Source: an uncultured Burkholderiaceae bacterium (lineage in GTDB: Bacteria; Pseudomonadota; Gammaproteobacteria; Burkholderiales; Burkholderiaceae_B). Taken from it: a stretch of 64,000 nt of DNA. Numbering within the stretch: the stretch's first letter is position 1; every line of letters begins with the position of its first letter. Position numbers and translations under genes: made by a program. Below are positions 8,312 to 18,061 of the stretch, piece by piece. Where the stretch lies: NCBI GenBank assembly GCA_934525625.1, contig CAKSZL010000007.1, forward strand, positions 1-64,000, written 5' to 3'. The notes beneath the pieces were generated by a model, which made no database searches, was not told where the DNA came from, and was given only the letters and a program-made list of their open reading frames with translations.

Positions 8312-10024
8312 ATGATCAGTCGCCGCGAGTTCCTACAATTGATGGGCATTGCCGCCGCGGGAGGAATGACGTTTTCGCATTCCGCCCGCGCGGCTTCCGA
8401 TGCCGCCGCACGATTCTACGACTTGCCGCGTTTCGGCAATGTGCACTTTCTTCACTTCACCGATTGCCACGCGCAGTTGCGGCCGATTTATTTCCGCGAG
8501 CCCAGCGTCAACATCGGGCTGGGAAGCGCCCTGAACCGCCCGCCTCATATCGTGGGCGAGCACTTCCTGGCGCACTACGGCATAGAACCCGGCTCGCAAG
8601 AGGCCTATGCCTTCACCTGCCTGGATTTCGAGAACGCCGCTCGCCAGTACGGCAAGGTGGGCGGCTTCGCCCATATGGCGACGCTGGTTAAGCAGCTCAA
8701 GGCCAGCCGGCCGGGCGCGCTGCTGCTGGACGGCGGAGACACCTGGCAGGGCTCGGCCACCGCCTTGTGGACCAAAGGCCAGGACATGGTGGACGCCTGT
8801 CTGGCGCTGGGCGTGGACATCATGACGGCGCATTGGGAATTCACGCTGGGGGCCGAGCGCGTCGAGGAAGTCATCGCCAACGACTTCAAGGACAAAATTG
8901 ATTTTGTTGCGCAGAACGTGCAGACCTCCGATTTCGGCGACCCGGTTTTCGAACCTTATACCTTGCGCGAAATGAACGGCGTGCAAGTGGCCGTCATCGG
9001 CCAGGCCTTCCCCTATACCCCCATCGCCAATCCCGGCTATCTGGTGCCCGACTGGACGTTCGGCATCCAGGAGCGCCAGTTGCAGGAAACCATAGACGAG
9101 GCCAGGGGCAAGGGCGCCAAGGCGGTGGTGCTGCTGTCGCACAACGGCATGGACGTCGACATCAAGCTGGCCTCGCGGGTGCGCGGCCTGGACGCCATTC
9201 TGGGCGGGCACACGCACGACGGCATGCCCGCGCCCGTGGTGGTGGAGAACGCCGGCGGCAAGACGCTGGTAACCAACGCCGGCAGCAACGGCAAGTTTCT
9301 GGGCGTGCTGGATTTCGACGTCAAAGACGGCAAGGTGGCCGACTTCCGCTACAAGCTGCTGCCGGTGTTTTCCAACTTTCTCGATGCCGACTCCGACATG
9401 GACGCCCTCATCGAGAAGATACGCTCGCCCTTCGCCGACAAGCTGGCCGAAACGCTGGCGACCACCGACGCCGCCTTATACCGCCGGGGCAATTTCAACG
9501 GCACGTTCGACCAGTTGATTCTCGATGCCCTCATGATGCAGAAAGAAGCGCAGATCGCGTTCTCGCCGGGTTTCCGCTGGGGCACCAGCCTGCTGCCCGG
9601 CTCGGACATCACGATGGAACACCTGATGGACCAGACGGCCATTACCTACCCCTATACCACGCTGACCGATATGCCCGGCAGCCAGATCAAGGTGGTGCTG
9701 GAGGACGTGGCCGACAACCTGTTCAACCCCGACCCGTATTATCAGCAAGGCGGCGACATGGTGCGCGTGGGCGGCCTGCAATACACCATCGACCCGAAAA
9801 AGGGCGCCGGCCAGCGCATCGGCGACATGATGCTGGACGGCAAGCCCATCGAGGCCGATAAGACCTATAAGGTGGCGGGCTGGGCGCCGGTGGCCGCGGG
9901 CGCCGAGGGCGAACCGGTATGGGAAGTGGTGGCGCGCTACCTGCGCGACAAGAAGACGATTACGGAAGTAACGCTGAACGAGCCCCGGATAAAAGGGGTG
10001 GAGGGCAATCAGGGCATTGCATAA
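8312..10024 (+). CDS. soxB: Thiosulfohydrolase SoxB
   Basis: SoxB is the di-manganese periplasmic hydrolase that releases sulfate from SoxY-bound thiosulfonate groups. The 570-residue protein starts with a Tat leader (SRREFLQLMGIAAAGG ... ARA). It has the metallophosphatase motifs FTDCHAQLRP, LDGGDTWQGS and the GGHTHDG loop, followed by the 5'-nucleotidase-type C-terminal domain. Its length matches SoxB proteins. An AGGAAG ribosome site precedes the ATG. Its stop codon region abuts the leader of the downstream DsrE-like gene. Confidence 0.97.
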   Translation: MISRREFLQLMGIAAAGGMTFSHSARAASDAAARFYDLPRFGNVHFLHFTDCHAQLRPIYFREPSVNIGLGSALNRPPHIVGEHFLAHYGIEPGSQEAYAFTCLDFENAARQYGKVGGFAHMATLVKQLKASRPGALLLDGGDTWQGSATALWTKGQDMVDACLALGVDIMTAHWEFTLGAERVEEVIANDFKDKIDFVAQNVQTSDFGDPVFEPYTLREMNGVQVAVIGQAFPYTPIANPGYLVPDWTFGIQERQLQETIDEARGKGAKAVVLLSHNGMDVDIKLASRVRGLDAILGGHTHDGMPAPVVVENAGGKTLVTNAGSNGKFLGVLDFDVKDGKVADFRYKLLPVFSNFLDADSDMDALIEKIRSPFADKLAETLATTDAALYRRGNFNGTFDQLILDALMMQKEAQIAFSPGFRWGTSLLPGSDITMEHLMDQTAITYPYTTLTDMPGSQIKVVLEDVADNLFNPDPYYQQGGDMVRVGGLQYTIDPKKGAGQRIGDMMLDGKPIEADKTYKVAGWAPVAAGAEGEPVWEVVARYLRDKKTITEVTLNEPRIKGVEGNQGIA

Positions 10025-10055
10025 TGTAGGGTGTCCAGCATTTTCAGGAGATGAC

Positions 10056-10508
10056 ATGAGCAAACTCGCCCCCCTTACTCTCGCATTGGGTCTCGCGCTG
10101 TCGGGCGTATCCATCGCCGCGTCGGCGCAGGAAACCGCAGCAGCCGTCAAAAGCGAACCGGCCAAGGTGATCTACCACATCAATGATTCGGCCGGCCAGG
10201 CCTTGGCGGCATTGCGCAATATGCGCAACCATCTCGACGTCGCGCCCGATACCAAGATCATCGCGGTCACCCATGCGGAAGGCATAGACTTTCTCATGAC
10301 GGACTACAAAGACGCCGACAAGGTCGGCCCGCTGGTTTCGGCCCTGGCCTCGCGCGGCGTTCATTTCGAAGTCTGCAAAATCACTCTGAAAGGCCGGGGC
10401 AACTTGAGCGAAGACGCCTTCATGATGGAAGCGGAGTTCGTACCATCCGGCGTGGCGCGCATCGCCCAGCTTCAGACTCAGGAAGGCTACGCCTACATCA
10501 AGCCCTAA
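10056..10508 (+). CDS. Exported DsrE/DsrF-like protein
   Basis: This is a 150-residue DsrE-fold protein. The start is ATG 10056, just after an AGGAG ribosome site (10046-10050). A Sec signal peptide (LALGLALSGVSIAASA) is followed by a DsrE-like domain with a single conserved-looking cysteine (VCKITLKG). DsrE-type proteins are sulfurtransferase or sulfur-carrier-like proteins, and exported members recur beside sox genes, so a role in handling periplasmic sulfane sulfur is plausible but inferred from position. It is separated from the next gene by a short perfect palindrome at 10511-10524. Confidence 0.85.
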   Translation: MSKLAPLTLALGLALSGVSIAASAQETAAAVKSEPAKVIYHINDSAGQALAALRNMRNHLDVAPDTKIIAVTHAEGIDFLMTDYKDADKVGPLVSALASRGVHFEVCKITLKGRGNLSEDAFMMEAEFVPSGVARIAQLQTQEGYAYIKP

Positions 10509-10595
10509 GCCGCGGCATGCCGCGCAGGGCCGCCCGGCAAGGGCTGGGTGGCCGGCTACTGGATGCAGTATCAGTCCATCGAAAGGAGACGTGAC

Positions 10596-11102
10596 ATGAA
10601 GCGACGACATCAATGGATCACCGCGATAGCTTCGCTAGGTTTGGCTTGCGGTATGGCGCAGGCGGCCGAGGCTACTTTCACCACTGCAAGCCTCACACCC
10701 GAGACCGCCTTGAAAGCGGCGCAGGCGGCGCTGGCTTCATGCCGCGACAGCGGCTATCAAGTGGCGGTCAGCGTCACCGATCGCTCGGGCACGCCCATTG
10801 CCGTGCTGCGCGATCGCTTGGCGGGGCCGCACACACCCGATACCGCCACGGGCAAAGCCTATACTTCCGCCAGTTTCCGGATGTCGTCGGGCGAACTGGC
10901 CGAAGCCACGCAGGCCGGCCAGGAAACTTCGGGCATTCGGCACTTGAGCCGTGTCGTCGCTTTGGGCGGCGGTTTGCCCATCGAGGCGGCCGGCTCGATA
11001 GTAGGTGCCATCGGCATATCGGGAGCGCCGGGCGGCGGGGCCGACGAAGCTTGCGCCCGGGCCGGCATAGACGCGATCCAGGACGACCTGGATTTCCAAT
11101 AA
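10596..11102 (+). CDS. Exported HbpS/GlcG-like heme-binding family protein
   Basis: The product (168 residues from ATG 10596, after GAAAGGAGA) has a signal peptide ending near AQAAE and a single GlcG/HbpS domain. Typical features are the ALAACRD-like helix, VAVSVTDRSGTPIAVLRDRLAG, a TGKAYTSASF segment and a Gly-rich C-terminal half (VALGGGLPIEAAGSIVGAIGISGAPGG, split by variable residues). Family members bind heme or act as redox-associated accessory proteins. Its place in the sox operon suggests a helper role, but the ligand is unknown. Confidence 0.85.
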   Translation: MKRRHQWITAIASLGLACGMAQAAEATFTTASLTPETALKAAQAALASCRDSGYQVAVSVTDRSGTPIAVLRDRLAGPHTPDTATGKAYTSASFRMSSGELAEATQAGQETSGIRHLSRVVALGGGLPIEAAGSIVGAIGISGAPGGGADEACARAGIDAIQDDLDFQ

Positions 11103-11148
11103 AGGCGGATGCGTCTTTCGGCGGGCTGATACAAGAAAGGAGCTTGTC

Positions 11149-12174
11149 ATGGCATATGGTTTGCAAAAGTGCCTGATTGCCGCAATGGCATGCCTGGCTT
11201 TGGGCGCCGTTCCGGCGATGGCGCAAGAGGCCGGGCAAGAAATCAAGCAGGAAGGGGCGCAAGAGACGGCGCGTAACACGGCGCTGGAACTCAAGCCCTT
11301 GCAGGTCAGCCCGCACGTGTATTACTTCAGCGGCGACTCCAGCATGGCGAGCGCGGCGAACAAAGGTTTTATGTCGAATGCGGGTTTCGTCGTCACGCAA
11401 GACGGCGTCATTGCTTTCGACGCCTTGGGCACGCCGCCGCTGGGCGAGGCCATGCTGGCGGCAATCGCCAAGGTGACCGACCAGCCCGTCAAGCTGGTTG
11501 TCGTCAGCCATTATCACGCCGACCACACCTATGGCCTGCAGGCCTTCAAGCAGGCCGGCGCCGAAATCTGGGCGCATGCCAAGGGGCAGGATTATCTGAA
11601 TTCAGATCTTGCGCAGGAGCGCCTTGCCCAGCGCCGCGCCGACCTGGCGCCTTGGGTGGACGAGAATACCAGGCTGGTGCCGGCCGACCGCTGGCTCGAC
11701 TTCTCCGGCGGCAAGACGATTCCGTTCACCATGGGCGGCATGCATTTTCAGCTTATCGACGTCAGCGGCGCGCATTCCGACGACGACATCATGATGTACG
11801 TGCAGGAAGACGAGGTGCTTTTTGCCGGCGACCTCTACTTTACGGGCCGCATTCCCTTTGTGGGCGATGCGGACAGCAAGACCTGGCTGAAAGCGCTGGA
11901 CAGCATGCTGGACGTCAACCCCAAGGTCGTGGTGCCGGGCCATGGCGTGTCGTCGACCAAGCCCCAGGAAGACATGGAACTGACGCGCAAATACCTGTTG
12001 TACTTGCGCCAGGAAATGGGGGCGGCGGTAGAGGACATGATGGATTTCGAAGAGGCCTATGCCGCCACGGACTGGAGCCAGTTCGAGTCTTACCCGGCTT
12101 TTGAAAACGCCAACCGCATCAATGCTTACGGGCAATTCCTGGTGATGGAGCGGGAAAGCTTGGAAGGCGATTGA
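11149..12174 (+). CDS. Exported metallo-beta-lactamase-fold hydrolase, SoxH-like
   Basis: This is a 341-residue protein with a signal peptide ending at AMAQE, so it is probably periplasmic. The zinc motif HYHADH lies at about 121-126, with further metal ligands likely in SGAHSDD and in VVPGHG. This layout resembles SoxH-type proteins at the ends of sox clusters, which are not essential for thiosulfate oxidation in the organisms where they were tested. The substrate is unknown. The start ATG follows AAGGAG. It is the last gene of the operon; a long inverted repeat begins six bases after its stop codon. Confidence 0.85.
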   Translation: MAYGLQKCLIAAMACLALGAVPAMAQEAGQEIKQEGAQETARNTALELKPLQVSPHVYYFSGDSSMASAANKGFMSNAGFVVTQDGVIAFDALGTPPLGEAMLAAIAKVTDQPVKLVVVSHYHADHTYGLQAFKQAGAEIWAHAKGQDYLNSDLAQERLAQRRADLAPWVDENTRLVPADRWLDFSGGKTIPFTMGGMHFQLIDVSGAHSDDDIMMYVQEDEVLFAGDLYFTGRIPFVGDADSKTWLKALDSMLDVNPKVVVPGHGVSSTKPQEDMELTRKYLLYLRQEMGAAVEDMMDFEEAYAATDWSQFESYPAFENANRINAYGQFLVMERESLEGD

Positions 12175-12179
12175 TATGG

Positions 12180-12420
12180 TGAGGTTCTTGAGCGCTGCCG
12201 CAGGCGTGTGAATAAAAGCGGCCGGTCGGGCGGCCCCGCTGCGCGGGGCTTCCCGCGTCTACCTCGTACGTGCGGGCGGCGAAAGAACTCGCCCTCAGCG
12301 CTGCGCGCTTCGGAGCTCGGGCAGCTTTCGCCGACTGCCCCCGCACTGCCTTCGGTAGCCCGCGGCGCCCTCCAACGGCCGCTTTTATTCACACGCCTGC
12401 GGCAGTGCTCAAGAACCTCA
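12180..12420. repeat. 241-bp element with 45-nt terminal inverted repeats
   Basis: The arms 12180-12224 and 12376-12420 are reverse complements at 44 of 45 positions. The 151-bp spacer contains smaller dyads of its own (for example GGCGAAAG and CTTTCGCC). It fills the gap between two convergent genes, and its right end overlaps the lnt stop codon. It may serve as a bidirectional transcription block or be a small non-autonomous mobile element. No target duplication or coding capacity is evident. Confidence 0.8.
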
Positions 12421-14082
12421 AGGGCGCGGCTTGCCGCGCCGCGAGCGCCAGGCCGGCAGTAGCCCCGCAGCCAGGCCGGCCAGGCTCAACAACAGAATGG
12501 CGCTGTTGCCCCAGCGCACGTAAGGCGTCATGCCCTGCGTGCCCTGGACTTCTATGTCGAGTATCGACAAGGTATGGGCGGGCACCGAGGCGCGTATTGC
12601 GCCGTTGGGGTCGATGACGCCCGTCATGCCGGTGTTTGTGGCGCGCAGCATGGGGCGGGCGGTTTCCAGCGCCCGCATGCGCGAGATTTGCATGTGCTGG
12701 CGCAGCGCCCACGAATCGCCGAACCAGCCCAGATTGCTGACGTTGATCAGAATGCTGGCGCCTTCGCCGTGCTGCGCATGCGGGCGCACGGCTTGCAGGA
12801 TTTCCTCGCCGAACACGTCTTCGTAGCAGATGTTCAGCGCCAGTTGCTGGGCTTCCACCTCGAACAGCGTCTGGCGCACCGTGCCTCGGTTGAAATCGCC
12901 CAGCGGAATGTTCATGGCGTTGGTAAACCAGCGGAAGCCCTGGGGAATGAACTCGCCGAACGGCACCAGGTGATGCTTGTCGTAGCGCTGCGCGGGGTGG
13001 CCCGCGAACAGGGCGTCCAGGCCGGTGTCGGCCGTCAGGCCGACGACGCTGTTGGTGTAGCGGCTGTTGCCGTCGGCATCGACTTCGTGCAAGGGCACGC
13101 CGACGATCAGCGTGGCCTGCTGCATCTCGGCAATGCGCTGCCACAGCGACCAGACGTCGGGATGGTAGTTGTCCTGGAACAGCGCCATGATGGTTTCCGG
13201 CATGACGATGGTTCGCGGTTTGGCCTGCTCGGTTTTGGGCGGCTCGGCGGCCAGGCGCATATAGGTTTCCACCGCCTGCTGCATCAGCTCGGGGTCGAAT
13301 TTCTCGGACTGCGGGACGTTGCCCTGGGCAAGCCGGAAGATCATGGCTTCGCCGTGCGGCCGGGCCCAGTTCCATTGCCCCAGCGCCATGCCCAGCAGGG
13401 CCGCCACGATGGCCACCGCCAGCGTGGCCGCCGCGCCGGTTTCCTTGGGCTGGGGCAGCGCGGCGTCGGCGGCGGGATGACGCGCCAGCCACAGCATGGC
13501 GATGCCCACGGCGGCGCAGGCGGCCATCCAGCTCAAGCCGTAAACGCCCAATATAGGCGCCCAACCGTACAGCGGGCCGTCTATGTGGGCGTAGCCCGGA
13601 TTCAGCCACGGAAAGCCGGTGAAGGCGGTGCCGCGCAGCCATTCGAACAGCGTCCAGGCGGATGCCCAGCCCAGGCCGGCGCACAGCGCCGCGCCCAGGT
13701 CGCCTCGTTCATCGGCAAGCGGCGCGAAGCACAGCCGGCCCACCAGCGCGGCCAGCGCGTAATACAGCGCCAGCGCGGCTGACAACGCCAGCACGGCGGC
13801 CACGGCCAGCGGAGCCTGCAGGCCGCCGTAAGTGTGCATGCTGATGAACAGCCAATACAGGCCGGTGGCGAAATTGCCCAGGCCGAACAGCCAGCCGCGC
13901 CAGGCGGCGTCGCGCAGGCGGCGCGTGCGCAGCAGGCACAGCGCCAGGCCGGCCAGGCTGGCTACTTGTACGTATGGCAGAACCAGGGCGGGCAACGGGC
14001 CGGGCGCGAAGCACAGCGCGTGCACCACGCCCAGCAGCAAGGGATTCAGCCCGCGGCGCAGGGCAAGCAGCACACCCGTCAA
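12418..14082 (-). CDS. lnt: Apolipoprotein N-acyltransferase
   Basis: Lnt is an inner-membrane enzyme that adds the third acyl chain to lipoproteins, using phospholipid donors. The 554-residue protein has an N-terminal half of about six to eight membrane segments and a C-terminal nitrilase-type domain. The catalytic Glu-Lys-Cys triad can be placed in IVMPETIMA, HHLVPFGEF and ALNICYEDVFGEE. The gene starts three bases after the corC stop, so the two are co-transcribed, as in many proteobacteria. Its stop codon lies in the terminal inverted repeat downstream. Confidence 0.95.
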   Translation of the reverse strand: MTGVLLALRRGLNPLLLGVVHALCFAPGPLPALVLPYVQVASLAGLALCLLRTRRLRDAAWRGWLFGLGNFATGLYWLFISMHTYGGLQAPLAVAAVLALSAALALYYALAALVGRLCFAPLADERGDLGAALCAGLGWASAWTLFEWLRGTAFTGFPWLNPGYAHIDGPLYGWAPILGVYGLSWMAACAAVGIAMLWLARHPAADAALPQPKETGAAATLAVAIVAALLGMALGQWNWARPHGEAMIFRLAQGNVPQSEKFDPELMQQAVETYMRLAAEPPKTEQAKPRTIVMPETIMALFQDNYHPDVWSLWQRIAEMQQATLIVGVPLHEVDADGNSRYTNSVVGLTADTGLDALFAGHPAQRYDKHHLVPFGEFIPQGFRWFTNAMNIPLGDFNRGTVRQTLFEVEAQQLALNICYEDVFGEEILQAVRPHAQHGEGASILINVSNLGWFGDSWALRQHMQISRMRALETARPMLRATNTGMTGVIDPNGAIRASVPAHTLSILDIEVQGTQGMTPYVRWGNSAILLLSLAGLAAGLLPAWRSRRGKPRP

Positions 14083-14085
14083 GAT

Positions 14086-14967
14086 TCAGGCCGCCGTTTC
14101 GTGGGGAGGCTGCACCGGCGCGCCGCGCTGGATGTGCAGCCACAGCACGCGCTTGGCGTCGGCGCCGACCACGGTAAGCGTCAGGCCGTCGTGCACAAGG
14201 TGGTCGCCGCGCTTGGGCATATGGCCGAGTTCGGAGGTGAACCAGCCGCCCAGCGTGTCGTATTCGTCGTCGGGAAGTTGGGTGCCGAAGACCCGGTTGA
14301 AGGCTTCGATGTCGGTGGTGCCCATGGCCCGCCAGCTATTGCTGCCGGTTTCGAAGATGGTGGTTTCTTCTTCCTCGTCGTATTCGTCTTCGATGTTGCC
14401 GACGATTTGTTCGAGGACGTCTTCCATCGTAATAAGCCCGGAGGTGCCGCCGTATTCGTTGATGACGATGGCCAGGTGGTTGCGGCCGCTGCGGAAGTCG
14501 TGCAGCAGCACGTTGAGCCGCTTGGTTTCCGGGATGAACACCGCCGGGCGCACCAGGGGGCGCAGGTCGATGTCGGGATTGGTGATGGTGAGCAGGAGGT
14601 CTTTGGCCAGCAGAATGCCGATGATGTTGTCGCGGTCGTTCTCGTAGACGGGAAAGCGCGAATGCCCGGTTTCGATGATTTCGGGCAGCAGCTCGGCCAA
14701 GGGCTTGGTGATGTCCAGCATGTCGATGCGCGAGCGGGGAATCATGATGTCGCCCGCCGTCTTGTCGGCTACCGCCAGCGTGGCGGAGATGACGGTATAA
14801 GCATCGGTGTCGAGCAGGCGCTGTTCGTGCGCGCTGAGCAGAAAGTTCTTGACGTCGTCCAGGCTGGCGGGTTCGGGTTGGAAGCGCGAAGCCAGGCGCG
14901 CCAGCAGGGATTTGGAAAAAGACCGGTTAGATCGGGGGTCGGGTTCGTTGGGGAGAGGGTCTGACAT
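14086..14967 (-). CDS. corC: CorC/HlyC-type transporter-associated CBS protein
   Basis: This 293-residue soluble protein has two CBS domains (about 70-190, with GHSRFPVYENDRDNIIG and GTSGLITMEDVLEQIVG motifs) and a C-terminal CorC/HlyC domain (about 200-285). Proteins of this type are linked to Mg/Co efflux or lipoprotein maturation and are commonly encoded with lnt, ybeY and phoH, as here. It lacks the DUF21 membrane domain, so it is the short CorC form. Confidence 0.92.
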   Translation of the reverse strand: MSDPLPNEPDPRSNRSFSKSLLARLASRFQPEPASLDDVKNFLLSAHEQRLLDTDAYTVISATLAVADKTAGDIMIPRSRIDMLDITKPLAELLPEIIETGHSRFPVYENDRDNIIGILLAKDLLLTITNPDIDLRPLVRPAVFIPETKRLNVLLHDFRSGRNHLAIVINEYGGTSGLITMEDVLEQIVGNIEDEYDEEEETTIFETGSNSWRAMGTTDIEAFNRVFGTQLPDDEYDTLGGWFTSELGHMPKRGDHLVHDGLTLTVVGADAKRVLWLHIQRGAPVQPPHETAA

Positions 14968-15019
14968 TGCCCGGAAAATTGGTTACTGAAAGTTTTAGCA
15001 TAACCGAAAACCGCAGCGC

Positions 15020-15505
15020 TTATGCGGCGTACGGGTTGGGAATGCCCATGTGCGCCAGAATCCGCGTTTCCAGCGTTTCCATGCGCTGGGCGTCGTCGGC
15101 CTCCAGGTGGTCGTAGCCCAAGGCGTGCAACACGCCGTGTACGACCAGATGCGCGGTGTGGTGGGCTTCGGGCTTGCCTTGCTCTTGCGCCTCGCGGGCC
15201 ATGACGGGCAGACACAGCACGACGTCGCCATGGCGGATGCCGTCAGGGTCCTGGCCGTACTCGAAGGTGAGCACGTTGGTGGCGTAGTCGCGCTCGCGGT
15301 AGTCGCGGTTTAACTGCCGGCCTTCTTCGGCGTCCACCAAGCGCAGGGTAAGTTGCAGGCCGCGTAATTCGGGCATCTGGCTGGCGGCGCCGTTCAGCGC
15401 CCGGCGCACCCAGCCGCGCAGGCGCCAGCGCGGCAGTTGCGGCGCGGGTATCTGGTACTGGACGGCCAGGCCGAGTTCAGGCGCCGCGCGTGTCGTGCTG
15501 TTCAT
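15020..15505 (-). CDS. ybeY: Endoribonuclease YbeY, rRNA maturation factor
   Basis: YbeY is a zinc-dependent RNase involved in 16S rRNA 3' maturation and ribosome quality control. The 161-residue product carries the family signature HGVLHALGYDH near the C-terminus, three histidines that bind zinc. The start ATG at 15505 lies inside the 3' end of the phoH-like gene (29-base overlap), which suggests coupled translation. The N-terminal 25 residues are less conserved. Confidence 0.95.
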   Translation of the reverse strand: MNSTTRAAPELGLAVQYQIPAPQLPRWRLRGWVRRALNGAASQMPELRGLQLTLRLVDAEEGRQLNRDYRERDYATNVLTFEYGQDPDGIRHGDVVLCLPVMAREAQEQGKPEAHHTAHLVVHGVLHALGYDHLEADDAQRMETLETRILAHMGIPNPYAA

Positions 15506-16481
15506 AGGCGTCGATGATGCGCGCCACCAGCGGGTGCCGTACCACGTCTTTGCTGGTGAAGGTGGTGGTGGCGATGCCGTTGACGGATGAGAGGATGTCC
15601 ACGGCGTGGGCCAGCCCGCTGACTTGGCCGCGCGGCAGGTCGACCTGGGTGGGGTCGCCGGTGATGACGGCCTTGCTGCCGAAGCCGATGCGGGTGAGGA
15701 ACATCTTCATCTGCTCGGGCGTGGTGTTCTGGGCCTCGTCCAGGATGACGAAGGCGTGGTTCAGCGTGCGGCCGCGCATATAGGCCAGCGGCGCGATTTC
15801 GATGGTCTGTTTTTCGAACAGGCGCTGTACCCGGTCGAAGCCCATGAGGTCGTACAGCGCGTCGTACAACGGCCGCAGGTAGGGGTCGACTTTCTGCGCC
15901 AGGTCGCCGGGCAGAAAGCCCAGGCGTTCGCCGGCCTCGACGGCCGGGCGCGTCAGCACCAGGCGCTGTACGGATTCGCGCTCCATGGCGTCGATGGCGC
16001 AGGCCACGGCCAGCCAGGTCTTGCCCGTGCCGGCGGGGCCGACGCCGAAGGTGATGTCGTGGCGCAGGATGTTGCGGATGTAGTCGCGCTGGCGCGGCGT
16101 GCGCGGGCGCAGGTCGGAGCGCCGCGTGCGCAGCACCAGCTCGTCGCCGCGCAGGTCGTCGGCTTCCAGCAAGGCCGGTGTGGCCGGCGCATGGGCGGGC
16201 GCGCCGGCCTTGAGTTCGACCAGGCCCAGCTGCACGTCGTCGACCGACAGGGCCTGATGGCGCGCACGTGCGTGGAACCATTCCACGGCCTCGGCGGCTT
16301 GCTGGGCCTGCTTGCCTTCGATGGAAATGCGGTTGCCGCGTCGTTGCAGCTTGACGTCCCATGCGTCGGCCAACTGGCGCAGGTTTTCGTCCAGCGGGCC
16401 GCACAGATTGGCCAGATGGGTGTTGTCGCCGCTAAGCGTGACGATCAGGGGTTTGTGGCGGGCGGTGGGGCTTGTTGTCAT
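15477..16481 (-). CDS. PhoH-like ATPase (YbeZ type)
   Basis: This is a 334-residue PhoH-family ATPase. It has a Walker A motif in [11 protein letters not shown], a Walker B-like VILDEAQN segment and a short N-terminal KH-like or RNA-binding portion ([16 protein letters not shown]). In gammaproteobacteria YbeZ works with YbeY in RNA metabolism. Its ATG overlaps the miaB stop codon (ATGA), and its 3' end overlaps ybeY, so miaB-phoH-ybeY-corC-lnt reads as one operon. Confidence 0.93.
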   Translation of the reverse strand: MTTSPTARHKPLIVTLSGDNTHLANLCGPLDENLRQLADAWDVKLQRRGNRISIEGKQAQQAAEAVEWFHARARHQALSVDDVQLGLVELKAGAPAHAPATPALLEADDLRGDELVLRTRRSDLRPRTPRQRDYIRNILRHDITFGVGPAGTGKTWLAVACAIDAMERESVQRLVLTRPAVEAGERLGFLPGDLAQKVDPYLRPLYDALYDLMGFDRVQRLFEKQTIEIAPLAYMRGRTLNHAFVILDEAQNTTPEQMKMFLTRIGFGSKAVITGDPTQVDLPRGQVSGLAHAVDILSSVNGIATTTFTSKDVVRHPLVARIIDAYEQHDTRGA

Positions 16482-17917
16482 GCGGGAATCGAAGCGGAGA
16501 GTCCTTCGAACTGTCCGCGCAGGGTGTGGGCGTTGGTGGCTTCGATGCGCACGTCCACCATTTTTCCGAGGACGTCGGTGGGTGCGGCGAAGTTGACGAT
16601 GCGGTTGTTCTCGGTGCGCCCCATGAATTCCTCGGCGTTGCGCCGCGAAGGCTTTTCGACGAGGACACGCTGCACGGTGCCGACCATGGCGTCGCTGATG
16701 ACGGCCGCCTGCTTGTCGACCAGGGCTTGCAGGCGGTACAGGCGTTCGAGCTTCTGTTCTTTGGTGGTGTTGTCTTCGAGGTCGGCGGCGGGGGTGCCGG
16801 GCCGGCGCGAATAGATGAACGAAAACGATTGGTCGAAGCCGACCTGTTCTATGAGTTCCAGGGTTTTCTGGAAGTCTTCCTCGGTTTCGCCGGGAAAGCC
16901 CACGATGAAGTCGGACGACAGCACGATGCCGGGGCGCGATTGCTTCAGGCGGCGCACGATGGACTTGAATTCCAGCGCCGTGTAGCCGCGCTTCATGGCG
17001 GCCAGGATGCGGTCGCTGCCGGCTTGAACGGGCAGGTGCAGGAAGGGCACGAGCTTGGGCAGGCTGCCATGCGCCTCGATGAGGCGCGTGGTCATTTCCT
17101 TGGGGTGCGAAGTGGTGTAGCGGATGCGCTCGATGCCGGGAATGTCGTGCACGTATTCCAGCAGCATGGCGAAGTCGGCGATTTCGTTGGTGTCGCCCAT
17201 GGGGCCGCGATAGGCGTTGACGTTCTGGCCCAGCAGCGTGACTTCCTTGACGCCCTGGTCGGCCAGGTCGGCGATTTCGACGAGCACGTCGTCGAAGGGG
17301 CGCGAGACTTCCTCGCCCCGGGTGTAGGGCACGACGCAGAAGCTACAGTATTTGCTGCAGCCTTCCATGATGGAGACGAAGGCGGCCGGGCCGTCGATGC
17401 GCGGCGGGGGCAGGTTGTCGAACTTCTCGATCTCGGGGAAGCTGATGTCCACCTGGGCATGGCCCGAGCGCTGCTTGCGCGCGATGAGGTCGGGCAGGCG
17501 GTGCAGAGTTTGCGGGCCGAACACCACGTCGACGTAGGGCGCGCGCTTGACGATGGCCTCGCCTTCCTGGCTGGCGACGCAGCCGCCCACGCCGATCACC
17601 AGGCGCGGGTTGAGTTTTTTCAGGTGCTGCACGCGGCCCAGGTCGGAGAAAACCTTCTCTTGGGCTTTTTCGCGCACCGAACAGGTGTTGAACAGGATGA
17701 TGTCGGCCTGCTCGGGGTCGTTGGTGATTTCGAGCGCGCCTTCCTTGCCGAGCACGTCGACCATTTTGTCGGAGTCGTACTCGTTCATCTGGCAGCCGAA
17801 GGTCTTGATGAAGACTTTACGGGACGGGACGGCGGAGCTTGCGGCGCTTGCCGCCGAGCCTGTTGCGGGGCTGGCGGGCGCAGCCGGTTGGATGCGCTTG
17901 AGGGGGAATTCTTGCAT
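16478..17917 (-). CDS. miaB: tRNA-2-methylthio-N6-isopentenyladenosine synthase MiaB
   Basis: MiaB is a radical-SAM methylthiotransferase that modifies A37 of tRNAs. With the start at ATG 17917 it has 479 residues, near the family length; an upstream in-frame extension to 18085 would add 56 non-conserved residues and is not favoured. Three N-terminal cysteines for the auxiliary cluster lie in [18 protein letters not shown] and GVGGCVAS. The radical-SAM motif CSKYCSFC is at about 187-194, and a TRAM domain ends the protein. It is the first gene of the miaB-phoH-ybeY-corC-lnt run. Confidence 0.96.
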   Translation of the reverse strand: MQEFPLKRIQPAAPASPATGSAASAASSAVPSRKVFIKTFGCQMNEYDSDKMVDVLGKEGALEITNDPEQADIILFNTCSVREKAQEKVFSDLGRVQHLKKLNPRLVIGVGGCVASQEGEAIVKRAPYVDVVFGPQTLHRLPDLIARKQRSGHAQVDISFPEIEKFDNLPPPRIDGPAAFVSIMEGCSKYCSFCVVPYTRGEEVSRPFDDVLVEIADLADQGVKEVTLLGQNVNAYRGPMGDTNEIADFAMLLEYVHDIPGIERIRYTTSHPKEMTTRLIEAHGSLPKLVPFLHLPVQAGSDRILAAMKRGYTALEFKSIVRRLKQSRPGIVLSSDFIVGFPGETEEDFQKTLELIEQVGFDQSFSFIYSRRPGTPAADLEDNTTKEQKLERLYRLQALVDKQAAVISDAMVGTVQRVLVEKPSRRNAEEFMGRTENNRIVNFAAPTDVLGKMVDVRIEATNAHTLRGQFEGLSASIPA

Positions 17918-18061
17918 GGGGAATATGCCGGAGCGGGTGTTTATCCCGTGGGCAGGCTGTTTGGTTGGAGGGCTTGTTTGGTTGGGGGAATTTTCTATTT
18001 TACCCCTGAACCGGGCGATGCGCGGCCCTTCGCGGCCCTCGGGCAGGCGTTTGGGGCAGAC

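Noticed and set aside
12208..12617. Small plus-strand open frames within and after the 45-nt inverted repeat
   Set aside because: They cover the repeat and the lnt 3' end, with no ribosome site or family match; coding is unlikely.
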